From NCBI RefSeq assembly GCF_003205835.1, contig NZ_CP029773.1:2264501-2328500 (forward strand): 64,000 nt of DNA. The letters run 5' to 3'. Numbering within the stretch: position 1 is the stretch's first letter; each line of letters begins with the position of its first letter. Of this stretch, positions 17,703-26,368 are shown piece by piece. The notes beneath the pieces are model-generated. The model was not told where the DNA came from and ran no database searches. It saw only the letters and a list, made by a program, of their open reading frames with translations. Position numbers and translations under genes: made by a program. Source of the stretch: Stenotrophomonas maltophilia. GTDB taxonomy: Bacteria > Pseudomonadota > Gammaproteobacteria > Xanthomonadales > Xanthomonadaceae.

Positions 17703-18299
17703 TCAGGTCGGTGTTCCGCGCGGCTTGTGTGTGGCAGGTGCCATCAGGACGGTCAACAGCATGGTGTCGCCCTGTGTGCCGGCGTCGAGCCCGGTGGCCT
17801 CAAGCTCGTCGATCAATGCGTTGATGCGGGCGAGGCGCGCATCGTCGGCGCGGAAGGACAGGTGCCTGACCACGCAGTTGCGGTGCGGTCCTTCAAAGCG
17901 GGCGGCGGCATGGGTGGCGGCCGAGGCGAAGGCGCGCAGGGTGGCGGCGACGACGCGTGTCGCCACGTGAACGAGACTCCGCCGGCCGGACGGGGTGCGC
18001 ACCGCGTCGCGGGAGGACAGCTGTGCCGACGCCGCCGCGTAGACCGCTTCAGGCCGGCGGCCGGTGTCGCGGTGCTCGGTGATGCGTACCAGGCCATGCT
18101 TCTCCAGGTGCGCCAGATGGTGGTAGAGCGCTGTGGCCGGGCGGCCCAGGCGCTCGGCAAGCTCGCGGATGCTCGCGGGACCCTCTGCGTCCAGGCGCTG
18201 CAGTATCGCCATCCGTGTGGGGGAGGCCATCGCCGCAAGCTGGGTGGGTGTCAGCTTGAGCGCTGCCGGGCTGGGGTGGCTTGCGGCGGGGGAGTTCAT
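17703..18299 (-). CDS. ArsR-family helix-turn-helix regulator
   Basis: 198 residues. The winged helix-turn-helix occupies about 18-85 (LAAMASPTRMAILQRL, SIRELAERLGRPATALYHHLAHLEKHGLV). The C-terminal half has no cysteine metal site; an HRN-C pattern near residue 142 is the only cysteine feature. The type is close to the HTH_20 regulators. It is divergent from the serine hydrolase gene and its start codon lies inside the palindrome at 18298-18329, so it probably represses itself and the hydrolase. Confidence 0.85.
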   Translation of the reverse strand: MNSPAASHPSPAALKLTPTQLAAMASPTRMAILQRLDAEGPASIRELAERLGRPATALYHHLAHLEKHGLVRITEHRDTGRRPEAVYAAASAQLSSRDAVRTPSGRRSLVHVATRVVAATLRAFASAATHAAARFEGPHRNCVVRHLSFRADDARLARINALIDELEATGLDAGTQGDTMLLTVLMAPATHKPRGTPT

Positions 18300-18329
18300 A
18301 ATTCAAACTATAGTTCAAATTTGAATTAT
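18298..18329. promoter_or_regulatory. Operator-like palindrome between arsR-type gene and serine hydrolase
   Basis: ATAATTCAAA (18298-18307) and TTTGAATTAT (18320-18329) are perfect complements with a 12-base centre, and the centre itself contains a further TTCAAA. The palindrome overlaps the start codon of the regulator and abuts that of the hydrolase. It is a sharp AT-rich island in GC-rich DNA. Confidence 0.65.
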
Positions 18330-19814
18330 ATGGGCTCGGAAATGCGCACGGCACGTATCTGGATTGCCCTGGGTGGCCTGCTGTTGGCAATGATGGGCAG
18401 CAGCAGGCCCGCTGTTGCCACGGAAGTGATACGTAGCGATGTTTCGGGCAGAGCGAAAGGCACACTGGATGCGGCCGTGATCCAAGGCATCGACAGTGGC
18501 GTCGGCCAGGTCATGCGTCGCTTCAATGTTCCCGGTGCGGCGGTGATGGTCCTCCAGGACGGGCGCCTGGTCCACGCGAAGGCCTATGGCCAGCGCGATC
18601 TGGCGCGGGGGCTGGCGGTGCGTGCCGACACGCCCTTCGAGATCGGCTCGATCACCAAGCAGTTCACCGCCGCTGCGGTCGTGCAGCTGCAGGAGGCCGG
18701 CAGGCTCACGCTGGATGATCCACTTGCCAGGTACCTGCCAGACGCCCCGCATGCGCAGGAGGTGACCCTGCGCCAGCTGCTGTCCCATACCAGCGGCCTG
18801 CATGACTATTTCGACGGGCCCGAACCGGAGGTCGATGCCCTGGTGACGCAGCCGATTGCGTTTGATCGGCTGATCGCGCGTATCAGCGATCGCCCTCTCG
18901 ATTTCGCGCCGGGCAGCCGCTGGTCGTACTCCAATACCGGATACATCCTGCTCGGCCGGGTCATCGAGGTGGTATCGGGCGAGCGTTACGTCGACTACGT
19001 GCGACGGCACCTGCTGGAGCCGCTGGGCATGCGGCATACCTTCACCCTGGCCGACACGGGGCGACTGCAAGGCATGGCGGTGGGGTATCGGCACGAGGCG
19101 GGCGTGCTGCGCCGATCACCTTACTTCCACCCGGACTGGAGCGGTGCTGCCGGCGCCCTGGTCAGTACGCTGGACGACCTCGCGCGCTGGGACCACGGCC
19201 TGAGCGAGGGTCGCGTGGTCAGCCAGGCCGGCTACCGTGAAATGATCACGCCGGTCCACACCGGTGAGGGTGGCAGCGCCGACTATGGGCTGGGGTTGTT
19301 CGTCAATGCGGTCTACGGCCAGGCCCGGATCGGCCATACCGGTGGTTCGCAGGGGTTCACCACCGCCGACGAGTATTTTCCCGATCTTGGGCTGCGCATC
19401 ATTGCCTTCACCAATCTTGGGGACAAGGCGCCGGAGGCCGGGATCACGCTGACCAATGCGGTCTTCAGTGCGCTTCATCCCGCCATCGTCGCTGCCTGGA
19501 GCCGGCCTGCGCCTGGCGAAGAGGCCGCAGTGACCGCGCGTGCGCGTGCGACGTTTGAACAATTGCAGGCCGGGCACGGCTATGCGGATTTCAGCGCGAA
19601 CCTGCGTGCAAGGCTGGAGGCGGGGATGGGCGCCGGGCTATCGAAGGCGGTCGCGCCCTACGGGGAGCCGGTCACCCTGATCTTCAAAGGTACCCAGGCC
19701 AGCGAGAAGGGCACGATGTACCGCTACGTGGCAACCTTTGGGCCGGGCGTCTTCATGCCGTACATGATCCGCCCCGACGAAGAAGGCAAGGTTGCAGGGT
19801 TCGCGCTGGATTGA
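18330..19814 (+). CDS. Serine hydrolase, class C beta-lactamase family
   Basis: From ATG 18330 the protein has 494 residues with a signal peptide (IWIALGGLLLAMMGSSRPAVA). The penicillin-binding fold is shown by SITK (nucleophile Ser and general base Lys), YSNTGY (the YxN motif) and HTGGSQG (the KTG equivalent). A further domain of about 130 residues follows. Such exported enzymes act as esterases or D-Ala peptidases more often than as true beta-lactamases. A second ATG at 18342 is also possible; neither has a good ribosome site, so the transcript may be leaderless. Its 3' end overlaps the convergent GNAT gene by 91 bases. Confidence 0.82.
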   Translation: MGSEMRTARIWIALGGLLLAMMGSSRPAVATEVIRSDVSGRAKGTLDAAVIQGIDSGVGQVMRRFNVPGAAVMVLQDGRLVHAKAYGQRDLARGLAVRADTPFEIGSITKQFTAAAVVQLQEAGRLTLDDPLARYLPDAPHAQEVTLRQLLSHTSGLHDYFDGPEPEVDALVTQPIAFDRLIARISDRPLDFAPGSRWSYSNTGYILLGRVIEVVSGERYVDYVRRHLLEPLGMRHTFTLADTGRLQGMAVGYRHEAGVLRRSPYFHPDWSGAAGALVSTLDDLARWDHGLSEGRVVSQAGYREMITPVHTGEGGSADYGLGLFVNAVYGQARIGHTGGSQGFTTADEYFPDLGLRIIAFTNLGDKAPEAGITLTNAVFSALHPAIVAAWSRPAPGEEAAVTARARATFEQLQAGHGYADFSANLRARLEAGMGAGLSKAVAPYGEPVTLIFKGTQASEKGTMYRYVATFGPGVFMPYMIRPDEEGKVAGFALD

Positions 19815-20329
19815 CTGCCGGGAGCGGCTGCGTCCAGGGTGCGGGCCATTTCGCGGGTCGGCGCCCAGCCCAGATCGGCGTACAGCGGCCTTCCCTGTTC
19901 GGTGGCGTGCAGTACCGCATAGGTGACGCCGCGTTCGGCGAAAGCACGGTCGGCCCATGACATCAGCGTGCGGGCGATCCCACGCCGGCGATAGGCCGGT
20001 TCGACGTAGACGTTCAACACATAGCCACGGCTGTCCTGCTCCGGGTGGGCAGGGTGGGGCGGCCAGTCGATCAGCATCAGGCCGATGCCCGCGATGGGGC
20101 GCCCCTGGTCCGTGAGGGCAAATCCGAAATAGTCGCCGCAGGCCAGGCGCGGCGCGAGCCAGGCACGGAAGGGGCCGGCCATCTGCTCCAGCACGTCTGC
20201 TGGGCGGCCACTCTCGCGGAACATCGCCTCGCGGTGGGCGCAGATCAGATCCAGGTCATCGGCGAGCAGGGCCCGAATCCCAAAGCCATCACTGCCTGGC
20301 AGGTCTGTACTGTCGAAGTGCCCGTCCAT
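19724..20329 (-). CDS. GNAT-family N-acetyltransferase
   Basis: The 201-residue protein has a GNAT core: GYVLNVYVEPAYRRRGIARTLM contains the acetyl-CoA site RRRGIA, and AVLHATEQGRPLYADLGW is the usual motif B. ATG 20329 has GAGG six bases upstream; an in-frame ATG at 20341 does not. The last 30 residues are encoded on the strand opposite the end of the serine hydrolase gene and look like an unstructured tail, so a stop may have been lost. The substrate is unknown. Confidence 0.8.
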   Translation of the reverse strand: MDGHFDSTDLPGSDGFGIRALLADDLDLICAHREAMFRESGRPADVLEQMAGPFRAWLAPRLACGDYFGFALTDQGRPIAGIGLMLIDWPPHPAHPEQDSRGYVLNVYVEPAYRRRGIARTLMSWADRAFAERGVTYAVLHATEQGRPLYADLGWAPTREMARTLDAAAPGSQSSANPATLPSSSGRIMYGMKTPGPKVAT

Positions 20330-20415
20330 CGTCCGCCTCATCCGTTTAAACCTTTCTGGCAACCCCTGCATCGTATCTGCATGGAGCATGACGGACGCAG
20401 GGGGATGCACCTTCC

Positions 20416-21735
20416 ATGATGGGCTATTACCTGAAGCTGGCGCTGCACAACGCCAGGCGCAACACGATCATTACCGCACTGATGGTGCTGGCGGTTGCCG
20501 TGGGGATCGGCGCCAGCATGACCACGCTGACCGTCACCCACCTGCTTTCCGGGGATCCGCTGCCTGGCCGGAGTGATCGGATCTTCTATCCGCAGGTGGA
20601 CGTCGATCCTGGATCGAAAGGACGCGAACCACACGACGTACTCGACTATCGGACCGCGCACGATCTCTGGTCATCCGGCCAGGCAGACCGGCAGACCATG
20701 GTGGTGGTCAATCCGGTGAAGCTCCGTTCGGACCTGGCCGGGACGGCGCCGCTGATGGGATCTTCGATCTCGACCACGGCGGACTTCTTCCCCATGTTCG
20801 AGGTGCCCTTCCAGTATGGCCGTGCCTGGACGGCTGACGATGACCAGCGTCGCGGCCGCGTCGCGGTCATCTCGGCCCGGTTGAACCAGCGCCTGTTCGG
20901 GGGCCGCGACAGTGTCGGCCAGACCCTCCGGGTCAAGGATACCCATGTGCAGGTGATCGGCGTGCTGGATCACTGGCGGCCCTCCCCCTTGTTCTACAAG
21001 ATCAGGGGAGGGCGGTTCTCGGGTGGCGAGACGTCAAGTTTCTACGCCGCGGCCGATGACATCTATCTGCCGATGTCGACCAGCCTGGATATCAACGAGG
21101 GCGACTTCCAGCCCTTTACCTGCTGGGCAATGCCCGATAAGCCGGGTGTGCTGCAGAACTCGCCCTGCGTGGCGGTCGCGGTCTGGGTGGAACTGGGCAG
21201 CCCGGAGAAGGTGGCCGGCTATCGTCGCTATCTGGCCAACTACGCCGGCGAACAGCAGCGTCTGGGGCGCATCCGGCACGCCGACAATACCCGGCTCCGC
21301 TCGTTGATGGCGTGGCTGGACTTCAACCAGGTAGTGCCGAGTGACGTGAAGGTACAGACGGTGCTGTCCTTTGCGTTCCTGATGGTCTGCCTGGCCAATG
21401 TGGTCGGGCTGCTGCTGGCGCGCTTCCTGCGCCACGGCGGAGAAATCGGCCTGCGGCGCGCGCTGGGTGCCAGCCGGCGTGCGGTGTTCATGCAATGCAT
21501 GCTGGAAGCCGGGCTGATCGGTGTCGCCGGAGGGTTGGGCGGGCTGCTGCTGACCTTGCTGGGCCTGTGGGTGATCCGCACCCAGCCGGTTGCCTACGCG
21601 GACCTGATCCATCTGGACCCGGCCATGTTCATGGCCACCTTCGGTCTTTCCCTGCTGGCCAGCCTGGTGGCAGGCGCGATTCCCGCCTATCGCGCGAGTT
21701 CGATCCAGCCCGTGGCGCAGCTCAAGCTGCTGTAG
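20416..21735 (+). CDS. MacB/FtsX-type ABC transporter permease
   Basis: A 439-residue protein with one N-terminal membrane helix (about 20-40), a large extracytoplasmic MacB_PCD domain, and three C-terminal helices of the FtsX domain starting near residue 315 (VLSFAFLMVCLANVVGLLL, then GEIGLRRALGASRRAV). The last motif is the coupling segment that contacts the ATPase. It is followed 11 bases later by a second permease of the same type. No ATPase or membrane-fusion gene lies beside them. Confidence 0.85.
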   Translation: MMGYYLKLALHNARRNTIITALMVLAVAVGIGASMTTLTVTHLLSGDPLPGRSDRIFYPQVDVDPGSKGREPHDVLDYRTAHDLWSSGQADRQTMVVVNPVKLRSDLAGTAPLMGSSISTTADFFPMFEVPFQYGRAWTADDDQRRGRVAVISARLNQRLFGGRDSVGQTLRVKDTHVQVIGVLDHWRPSPLFYKIRGGRFSGGETSSFYAAADDIYLPMSTSLDINEGDFQPFTCWAMPDKPGVLQNSPCVAVAVWVELGSPEKVAGYRRYLANYAGEQQRLGRIRHADNTRLRSLMAWLDFNQVVPSDVKVQTVLSFAFLMVCLANVVGLLLARFLRHGGEIGLRRALGASRRAVFMQCMLEAGLIGVAGGLGGLLLTLLGLWVIRTQPVAYADLIHLDPAMFMATFGLSLLASLVAGAIPAYRASSIQPVAQLKLL

Positions 21736-21746
21736 AGGACACGATC

Positions 21747-22961
21747 ATGCAAACCGGACTGATCATCGCAGCGCTGCGCAAGCACCGGCTGGCCACCCTG
21801 TTGATTGCATTGGAGATCGCGCTGGCCTGCGCCGTGCTGTGCAATGCCATCTTCATGCTCACCGAGAAGGGGCGTGCACTGAACCTGGACAGTGGCCTGG
21901 CCGAGTCGTCGCTGGGCATTGTGCAGCTCTCCGGATTCGATGCCGCGCAGGCCGCTGACCTCAATGCCCGTGTGACCGGTGCACTGCAGGCGATTCCGGG
22001 CGTAACGTCGGTCGGCATCATCAGCGCCGTTCCGTTCGGTGAGCCGGGTGTCCGCGCGGGTGTCCATACCGATGAGAGCAGCAACGTCTTCGGCGGGGTC
22101 CTCGATTTCTACCTGGGTGATGCGGTGGCGATCCAGGCGCTGGGCCTGAAGCTGTTGGCCGGGCGCCTGCCGGATGCCGCCGAGTACGCGCCGATCGGGC
22201 AGTACGTGCCCGCCAATGCGCCGATCCTGGTGACGCGGCAGCTGGCAGAGCGTTACTGGCCCGGTGAGCCGGCAGTGGGGCGCAGCCTGTGGTCGATGGA
22301 CAGCCGTTTCACCGTTATCGGCGTGGTCGAGCACCTGGCTGTGTCACAGCCAGGTGGAGGGGAGGCGCTGGGCAATGATTGGTCCGTGCTGATGCCGGCC
22401 AAGCCAGGTCCGCAGTTGGCGGGGCGCTACCTGGTGCGGGCCGCGCCCGAAGCGCTGCCGCGGGTCATGGCCGACGCACAGCGGGCGGTGGCAGCAGTGG
22501 CCCCCGACGTGGTATTCGACCAGGCCGCCAGCCGCACCGTCGCCGAGCTGCGCGCGGACTATTTCCATGGCGCCAGGTTGATGATGGCGCTGCTGGCGGG
22601 CGTGATCGTCGCGCTGCTGGGAGCCACCGCGCTGGGCATTGTCGGCCTGGCCAGCTACTGGGTAGAGCAGCGGCGCAGGCAGATCGGCATCCGCCGTGCG
22701 CTGGGTGCTACCCGCCGCGACATCCTGCGCTACTTCCAGCTGGAGAACTTCCTGGTCGTGAGCCTGGGTGTCGTAGTTGGCGCGTTGCTGGCCTATGCAT
22801 TCAACCTCGGTCTGATGCGGTTCTACGAACTGCCCCGGCTTCCACTGGCGTACCTGCCGATCAGTGCGCTGGCGCTGTGGCTGCTGGGGCAGGTGGCGGT
22901 ACTGGCACCTGCATTGAGGGCGTCCGCGATCATGCCCGTGCAGGCCATCCGGTCTGCCTGA
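21747..22961 (+). CDS. MacB/FtsX-type ABC transporter permease, second subunit
   Basis: The 404-residue protein has the same plan as its upstream partner: N-terminal helix (LATLLIALEIALACAVLCN), periplasmic domain, and three C-terminal helices with the coupling motif RRRQIGIRRALGATRRDI. GAGGA precedes ATG 21747. The two probably form a heterodimer that extrudes or releases a substrate with an ATPase encoded elsewhere. It could serve in antimicrobial peptide or lipoprotein handling, as in MacB or LolCDE relatives, but the sequence does not decide. Confidence 0.85.
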   Translation: MQTGLIIAALRKHRLATLLIALEIALACAVLCNAIFMLTEKGRALNLDSGLAESSLGIVQLSGFDAAQAADLNARVTGALQAIPGVTSVGIISAVPFGEPGVRAGVHTDESSNVFGGVLDFYLGDAVAIQALGLKLLAGRLPDAAEYAPIGQYVPANAPILVTRQLAERYWPGEPAVGRSLWSMDSRFTVIGVVEHLAVSQPGGGEALGNDWSVLMPAKPGPQLAGRYLVRAAPEALPRVMADAQRAVAAVAPDVVFDQAASRTVAELRADYFHGARLMMALLAGVIVALLGATALGIVGLASYWVEQRRRQIGIRRALGATRRDILRYFQLENFLVVSLGVVVGALLAYAFNLGLMRFYELPRLPLAYLPISALALWLLGQVAVLAPALRASAIMPVQAIRSA

Positions 22962-23050
22962 TTTCCGGTGCTGCATGCTCAGGGCGCTTGACGTGCCTGC
23001 GGGCGCGCCCCGCATGATGGGTGTCTCCCGCAGATGCTGCCGTTCTCCCT

Positions 23051-24241
23051 ATGACTACCGCTTCCCTGCTTGATCCTGCCGCGTTCGATATGCCACGCGA
23101 TGTGCTGTGGCTTTCCCATTGCAAGGACGGGCCGCTGCCGCGGGCATCCGCGGATGCGGTGCAGGCATTGATGGGGGTGCAGCTGCGGCCGTGGGAGTTG
23201 CGCTGGGAGGAGGACTTCCTGGATGTCCAGCGCAGGTTGCGGCATGCCGCTGCGACGCTGCTGGCCGCTGACGCTGCGGACATCAGCCTGATGACCTGCA
23301 CCTCGTCCGGCCTGGAGGCCGTTGCGTTCGGTTACCCCTGGCAGGCCGGTGACGAGATCCTGATTCCGGCAGGCGAGTTTCCCAGCAACCGCCTGCCGTG
23401 GCTGGCGTTGTCCCGACGCGGCGTGCAGTGCCGGGAGATCGACCTGTGGCAGCCAGGCCAGCGCCCGACCGCACGGGATGCGCCGGAAGATCGGCTGATC
23501 GAAGCGATCACGCCGCGCACCCGGATGATCGCCGCCTCCTGGGTGCGCTTCCAGGATGGAATCAAACTGGATCTGCAGAAACTGGGAACGGCCTGTCGCG
23601 GCGCGGGTGTCGATCTTGTGGTTGATGCGATCCAGGGTGCCGGCACGACAACGCTCGAACTGACGGGCGTGAGCGCGCTGGCGACCGGGGGCCACAAGGG
23701 CCTGCTGGGCCTGCAGGGGCAGGGCTTCCTTTGGACCGAGCCCGGGTTCCGCCAGAAGCTGGTTCCGCTGGGAACCTGGCTCTCCGGGCCCGAGGAGTTC
23801 TCGCAGACTTCGGACCCGGCGCCCGCGGCCGACCTCTGGGCCACGGACGGACGGCGGCTGGAAGCGGGCAGTCCTTCGATCCTGTCGTGCGAGGCACTTG
23901 CCTCATCACTGCAGCTGCTGCTGGACTGTGGCGGTGTGGCCGCCATCCAGGCGCATGTGGCATCGCTGCAGCGGCAGCTGCTCGAACAATTGGCGCTGGG
24001 TGACGGGACGTGGCGTGCGGAAGCTGCGCGATTGATGGCGCTGCTCGAACAGGATCGCCTGGGCCCGACGCTCTGTTTCGCGCTTCCGGAGGATCGGTTG
24101 GCGCGCCTGCTGGCGACAGCAGAGGCGCAGGGCATCCACAGCAGCGTCCGGTTGGGTTATCTGCGCGTCGCGCTCCATTGCTGGCATGACGCCGAGGATG
24201 TCAGGCGCTGCGCAGCGTGGCTGCTGGGCACGCTCGACTGA
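23051..24241 (+). CDS. Aminotransferase class V-fold PLP enzyme
   Basis: The 396-residue protein follows the class V pattern of cysteine desulfurases and kynureninases: CTSSGLEAVAFGYPW near residue 88, DLVVDAIQGAG containing the PLP-ring aspartate, and the Schiff-base lysine in TGGHKGLLGLQG. No desulfurase active-site cysteine loop is obvious. The reaction could be lysis, desulfuration or epimerisation. ATG 23051 was chosen because family proteins start shortly before the WLSHCKDGPLP segment. It is a single gene between the permeases and an orphan receiver. Confidence 0.8.
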   Translation: MTTASLLDPAAFDMPRDVLWLSHCKDGPLPRASADAVQALMGVQLRPWELRWEEDFLDVQRRLRHAAATLLAADAADISLMTCTSSGLEAVAFGYPWQAGDEILIPAGEFPSNRLPWLALSRRGVQCREIDLWQPGQRPTARDAPEDRLIEAITPRTRMIAASWVRFQDGIKLDLQKLGTACRGAGVDLVVDAIQGAGTTTLELTGVSALATGGHKGLLGLQGQGFLWTEPGFRQKLVPLGTWLSGPEEFSQTSDPAPAADLWATDGRRLEAGSPSILSCEALASSLQLLLDCGGVAAIQAHVASLQRQLLEQLALGDGTWRAEAARLMALLEQDRLGPTLCFALPEDRLARLLATAEAQGIHSSVRLGYLRVALHCWHDAEDVRRCAAWLLGTLD

Positions 24242-24257
24242 TCCGGAGCACGGACGT

Positions 24258-24629
24258 TCAATGCCCGGTTACGGTGCGATGCACCGCCTGCTGCAGCATG
24301 TCGAGATGGAACGGCTTGGCCACGAACGGCGCGCGGCGATGCCGCGCCGGAACGAGCTGGTCATAGACTGCTGAAACGAACAGATAGGGAATGCCGAGGT
24401 CGGCCAGGCGGTCGGCAACCGGAAACACCACGCCGTCACGCAGCTCCACATCCAGCACGGCGCCATCGAAGTGCTGGGTGTCGAGCAGTCCCATCGCGTC
24501 GAACACGCTGTACGCGTGGGTCACCTGGCTGCCCCCGTCCTGTAGTGCCTGCTCCATCAAGGCGGCCAGGTCGAACTGATCCTCCACCAGCAACAGGTTG
24601 CAGGTGCGCGGATGAGATAGGGGATGCAT
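24258..24629 (-). CDS. Single-domain response regulator (orphan receiver)
   Basis: A 123-residue CheY-like receiver with no output domain: acidic pocket LLVEDQFD, phosphoacceptor Asp in GAVLDVELRD, threonine/serine position in FVSAVYD and the conserved lysine in FVAKPFH. It is encoded alone, convergent with the PLP-enzyme gene, with no kinase beside it. It may be a phosphate sink or act with one of the hybrid kinases in this window; that is only a guess. Confidence 0.85.
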   Translation of the reverse strand: MHPLSHPRTCNLLLVEDQFDLAALMEQALQDGGSQVTHAYSVFDAMGLLDTQHFDGAVLDVELRDGVVFPVADRLADLGIPYLFVSAVYDQLVPARHRRAPFVAKPFHLDMLQQAVHRTVTGH

Positions 24630-24752
24630 GCCGGAGGTGCCTGTCTTGCGGTGGGGTAATGCAGTGTGCGCAGCGGCACATCAACGCCGTGGATGCGCCG
24701 CGTCAGGTTGGCGCGAAATGCCGCCTGCGTTCACCGGTTTCCAGCGAAGACG

Positions 24753-25286
24753 TCATCGCACCGACTGCGGCACGCGCCGCAGCTTGCGGGTGTCATAGCC
24801 CATCGCCGCAATGCGCTGCACTGCCTGCTGGTAGTCGCTTTCCGAGACCTGCGGCGTACGTGCCATATACCAGACGTAGTCACGCTTGCTGCGCGCCACG
24901 ATGGTCTGGCGGTAGTCTTCGTCGAGCCAGGCGATGATGTATTCGGCCTGGATCGGCCAGATGAACTGCATGCCCCAGACGGCGCCGTTTCCTTCCTTCT
25001 CCACCCGGCCGATCGGATGCATCGACTTCTGCGGGGCGTCGAAGCTGCCCTTGCGATAGGTGAAGGTGGTCTGGATGCGCCCATCCGGTCGCAGCGCGTA
25101 ACTTTCCACGGCGTCGAAGGCCTCGCGCTCGGGCCGTGAGGGAATGTGTGCGATCACGTACCAGTCGCCCATGAAACGCGGCACGTCCACCGCGGATGGG
25201 CGCGGCAAGGGGCGGGTGTCACTCGCGCTGCAGCCGGAACCGAACAGGCCGACCGCGAGCAGGGGAAGCAGCGAGAACATGCGCAT
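24753..25286 (-). CDS. blc: Lipocalin family lipoprotein (Blc-like)
   Basis: The 177-residue protein has a lipoprotein signal (SLLPLLAVGLFGSGC). Lipocalin motifs are FMGDWYVIAHIP at the first strand, AEYIIAWLDEDYRQTIVARSKRDYVWYMARTP in the middle and SESDYQQAVQRIAAMGYD near the end. Bacterial lipocalins sit on the inner face of the outer membrane and bind fatty acids or lysophospholipids. GAGG precedes ATG 25286 by six bases. It closes the lipid operon, eight bases after the second methyltransferase, which suits a role in handling modified lipids. Confidence 0.88.
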   Translation of the reverse strand: MRMFSLLPLLAVGLFGSGCSASDTRPLPRPSAVDVPRFMGDWYVIAHIPSRPEREAFDAVESYALRPDGRIQTTFTYRKGSFDAPQKSMHPIGRVEKEGNGAVWGMQFIWPIQAEYIIAWLDEDYRQTIVARSKRDYVWYMARTPQVSESDYQQAVQRIAAMGYDTRKLRRVPQSVR

Positions 25287-25294
25287 GCGGCACC

Positions 25295-26368
25295 TCAACG
25301 GGGACGGAACAGGTAGTGGGCCACCAGCCACTGCTGGCCATCGTCGTAGCCGAACAGCTCGGCACAGGCCATCCAGAACATGCGCCAGCGCTGCCACCAG
25401 ATTTTTGCGGCAGCCTGGCCATATGTGGCGACCAGGATGGGCATCACGTCCCCGCGCGCTGCATCCTGGTTGGCCAGCCAGTGATCTGCGGTGCGCTGGT
25501 AGTGGGTGCCATCCAGCAACCAGCGCTGCTGCAACTGCAGGTCGCGCTGGAAGTGCAGCAGGGTGTCGGCAGCGGGCATCAGGCCGCCGGTGAAGAAGTG
25601 GCGGCCCATCCAGTTGTCACCGCCGCCGGTCTCGAACGGATACATCAGCGTGCGGTGGGCGAAGATGTGCACGAACAGCGCGCCGTCGGGCTTCAGCCAC
25701 TGGCTGATCCGCGCCAGCAGGCGTTCGTAGTTGCGCACATGCTCGAACATTTCCACCGACACACAGCGGTCGAACTGTGCCGTCGGCAGTTCAAGTTCGT
25801 TGACGTCGCGGGTCAGTACCTCGACATTGCCCAGGCCGCGCGCCTGGCATTGCGCCATGATGTACTGGCGTTGGCTGTGCGAATTGGAAACGGCGGTGAT
25901 ATGCGCCTGCGGATAGCGTTCGGCCATCCACAACGTCAGTGAGCCCCAGCCACAGCCGAGTTCAAGAATCTGTTGGCCGTTTGCCAGGGCGGCACGCTGG
26001 CCGTACAGCTCTAGCATGGCTTCCTCGGCCTGGTCCAGGGTTTCCCGGCCGGTGGGGTAGTAGCAGCTGCTGTACTTCAGACGCTTGCCCAGGCAGGCCT
26101 GGAAGAAGGCTGCCGGCACTTCATAGTGCTGCCGGTTGGCCGCGTCGACATGCAGCGCCAGCGGGCTGTCGGCGAGTTCTGCGATGCGACGGCCGAAGCG
26201 CGCGGACTGTGCTTCGATACCGCCCAGCATTTCCTCGTGCAGGCGTTGCGCGCACAGGCGACGGATGCCGGCGCGCAGCGCCGCATCGGGAACCAGTCCG
26301 CGCTCGGCCCAGGCGATCAGCCCGGTTTCCGCGTCGTCGGCCGGGTTCAGTGACGGGATCGCGCTCAT
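25295..26368 (-). CDS. Cfa-like SAM-dependent methyltransferase (second copy)
   Basis: 357 residues. The class I SAM motif ILELGCGWGSLTLWMA and the Cfa-like block CVSVEMFEHVRNYERLL are clear, and HYEVPAAFF plus LKYSSCYYP match the lipid-binding entry region of cyclopropane synthases. It lacks the long N-terminal domain of true Cfa. Shorter Cfa-like enzymes methylate unsaturated acyl chains rather than closing a ring, for example UfaM in furan fatty acid synthesis of Rhodobacter. It overlaps the DUF1295 gene by four bases. The exact product is inference. Confidence 0.83.
   Translation of the reverse strand: MSAIPSLNPADDAETGLIAWAERGLVPDAALRAGIRRLCAQRLHEEMLGGIEAQSARFGRRIAELADSPLALHVDAANRQHYEVPAAFFQACLGKRLKYSSCYYPTGRETLDQAEEAMLELYGQRAALANGQQILELGCGWGSLTLWMAERYPQAHITAVSNSHSQRQYIMAQCQARGLGNVEVLTRDVNELELPTAQFDRCVSVEMFEHVRNYERLLARISQWLKPDGALFVHIFAHRTLMYPFETGGGDNWMGRHFFTGGLMPAADTLLHFQRDLQLQQRWLLDGTHYQRTADHWLANQDAARGDVMPILVATYGQAAAKIWWQRWRMFWMACAELFGYDDGQQWLVAHYLFRPR

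Noticed and set aside
17727..18329. Extension of the serine hydrolase upstream through the arsR-type gene
   Set aside because: The extension is the antisense of the regulator; the signal peptide begins at 18330 or 18342, next to the operator.
18330..19814. True class C beta-lactamase (AmpC)
   Set aside because: The extra C-terminal domain and overall length fit the broad serine-hydrolase family, and the ArsR neighbour is not AmpR.
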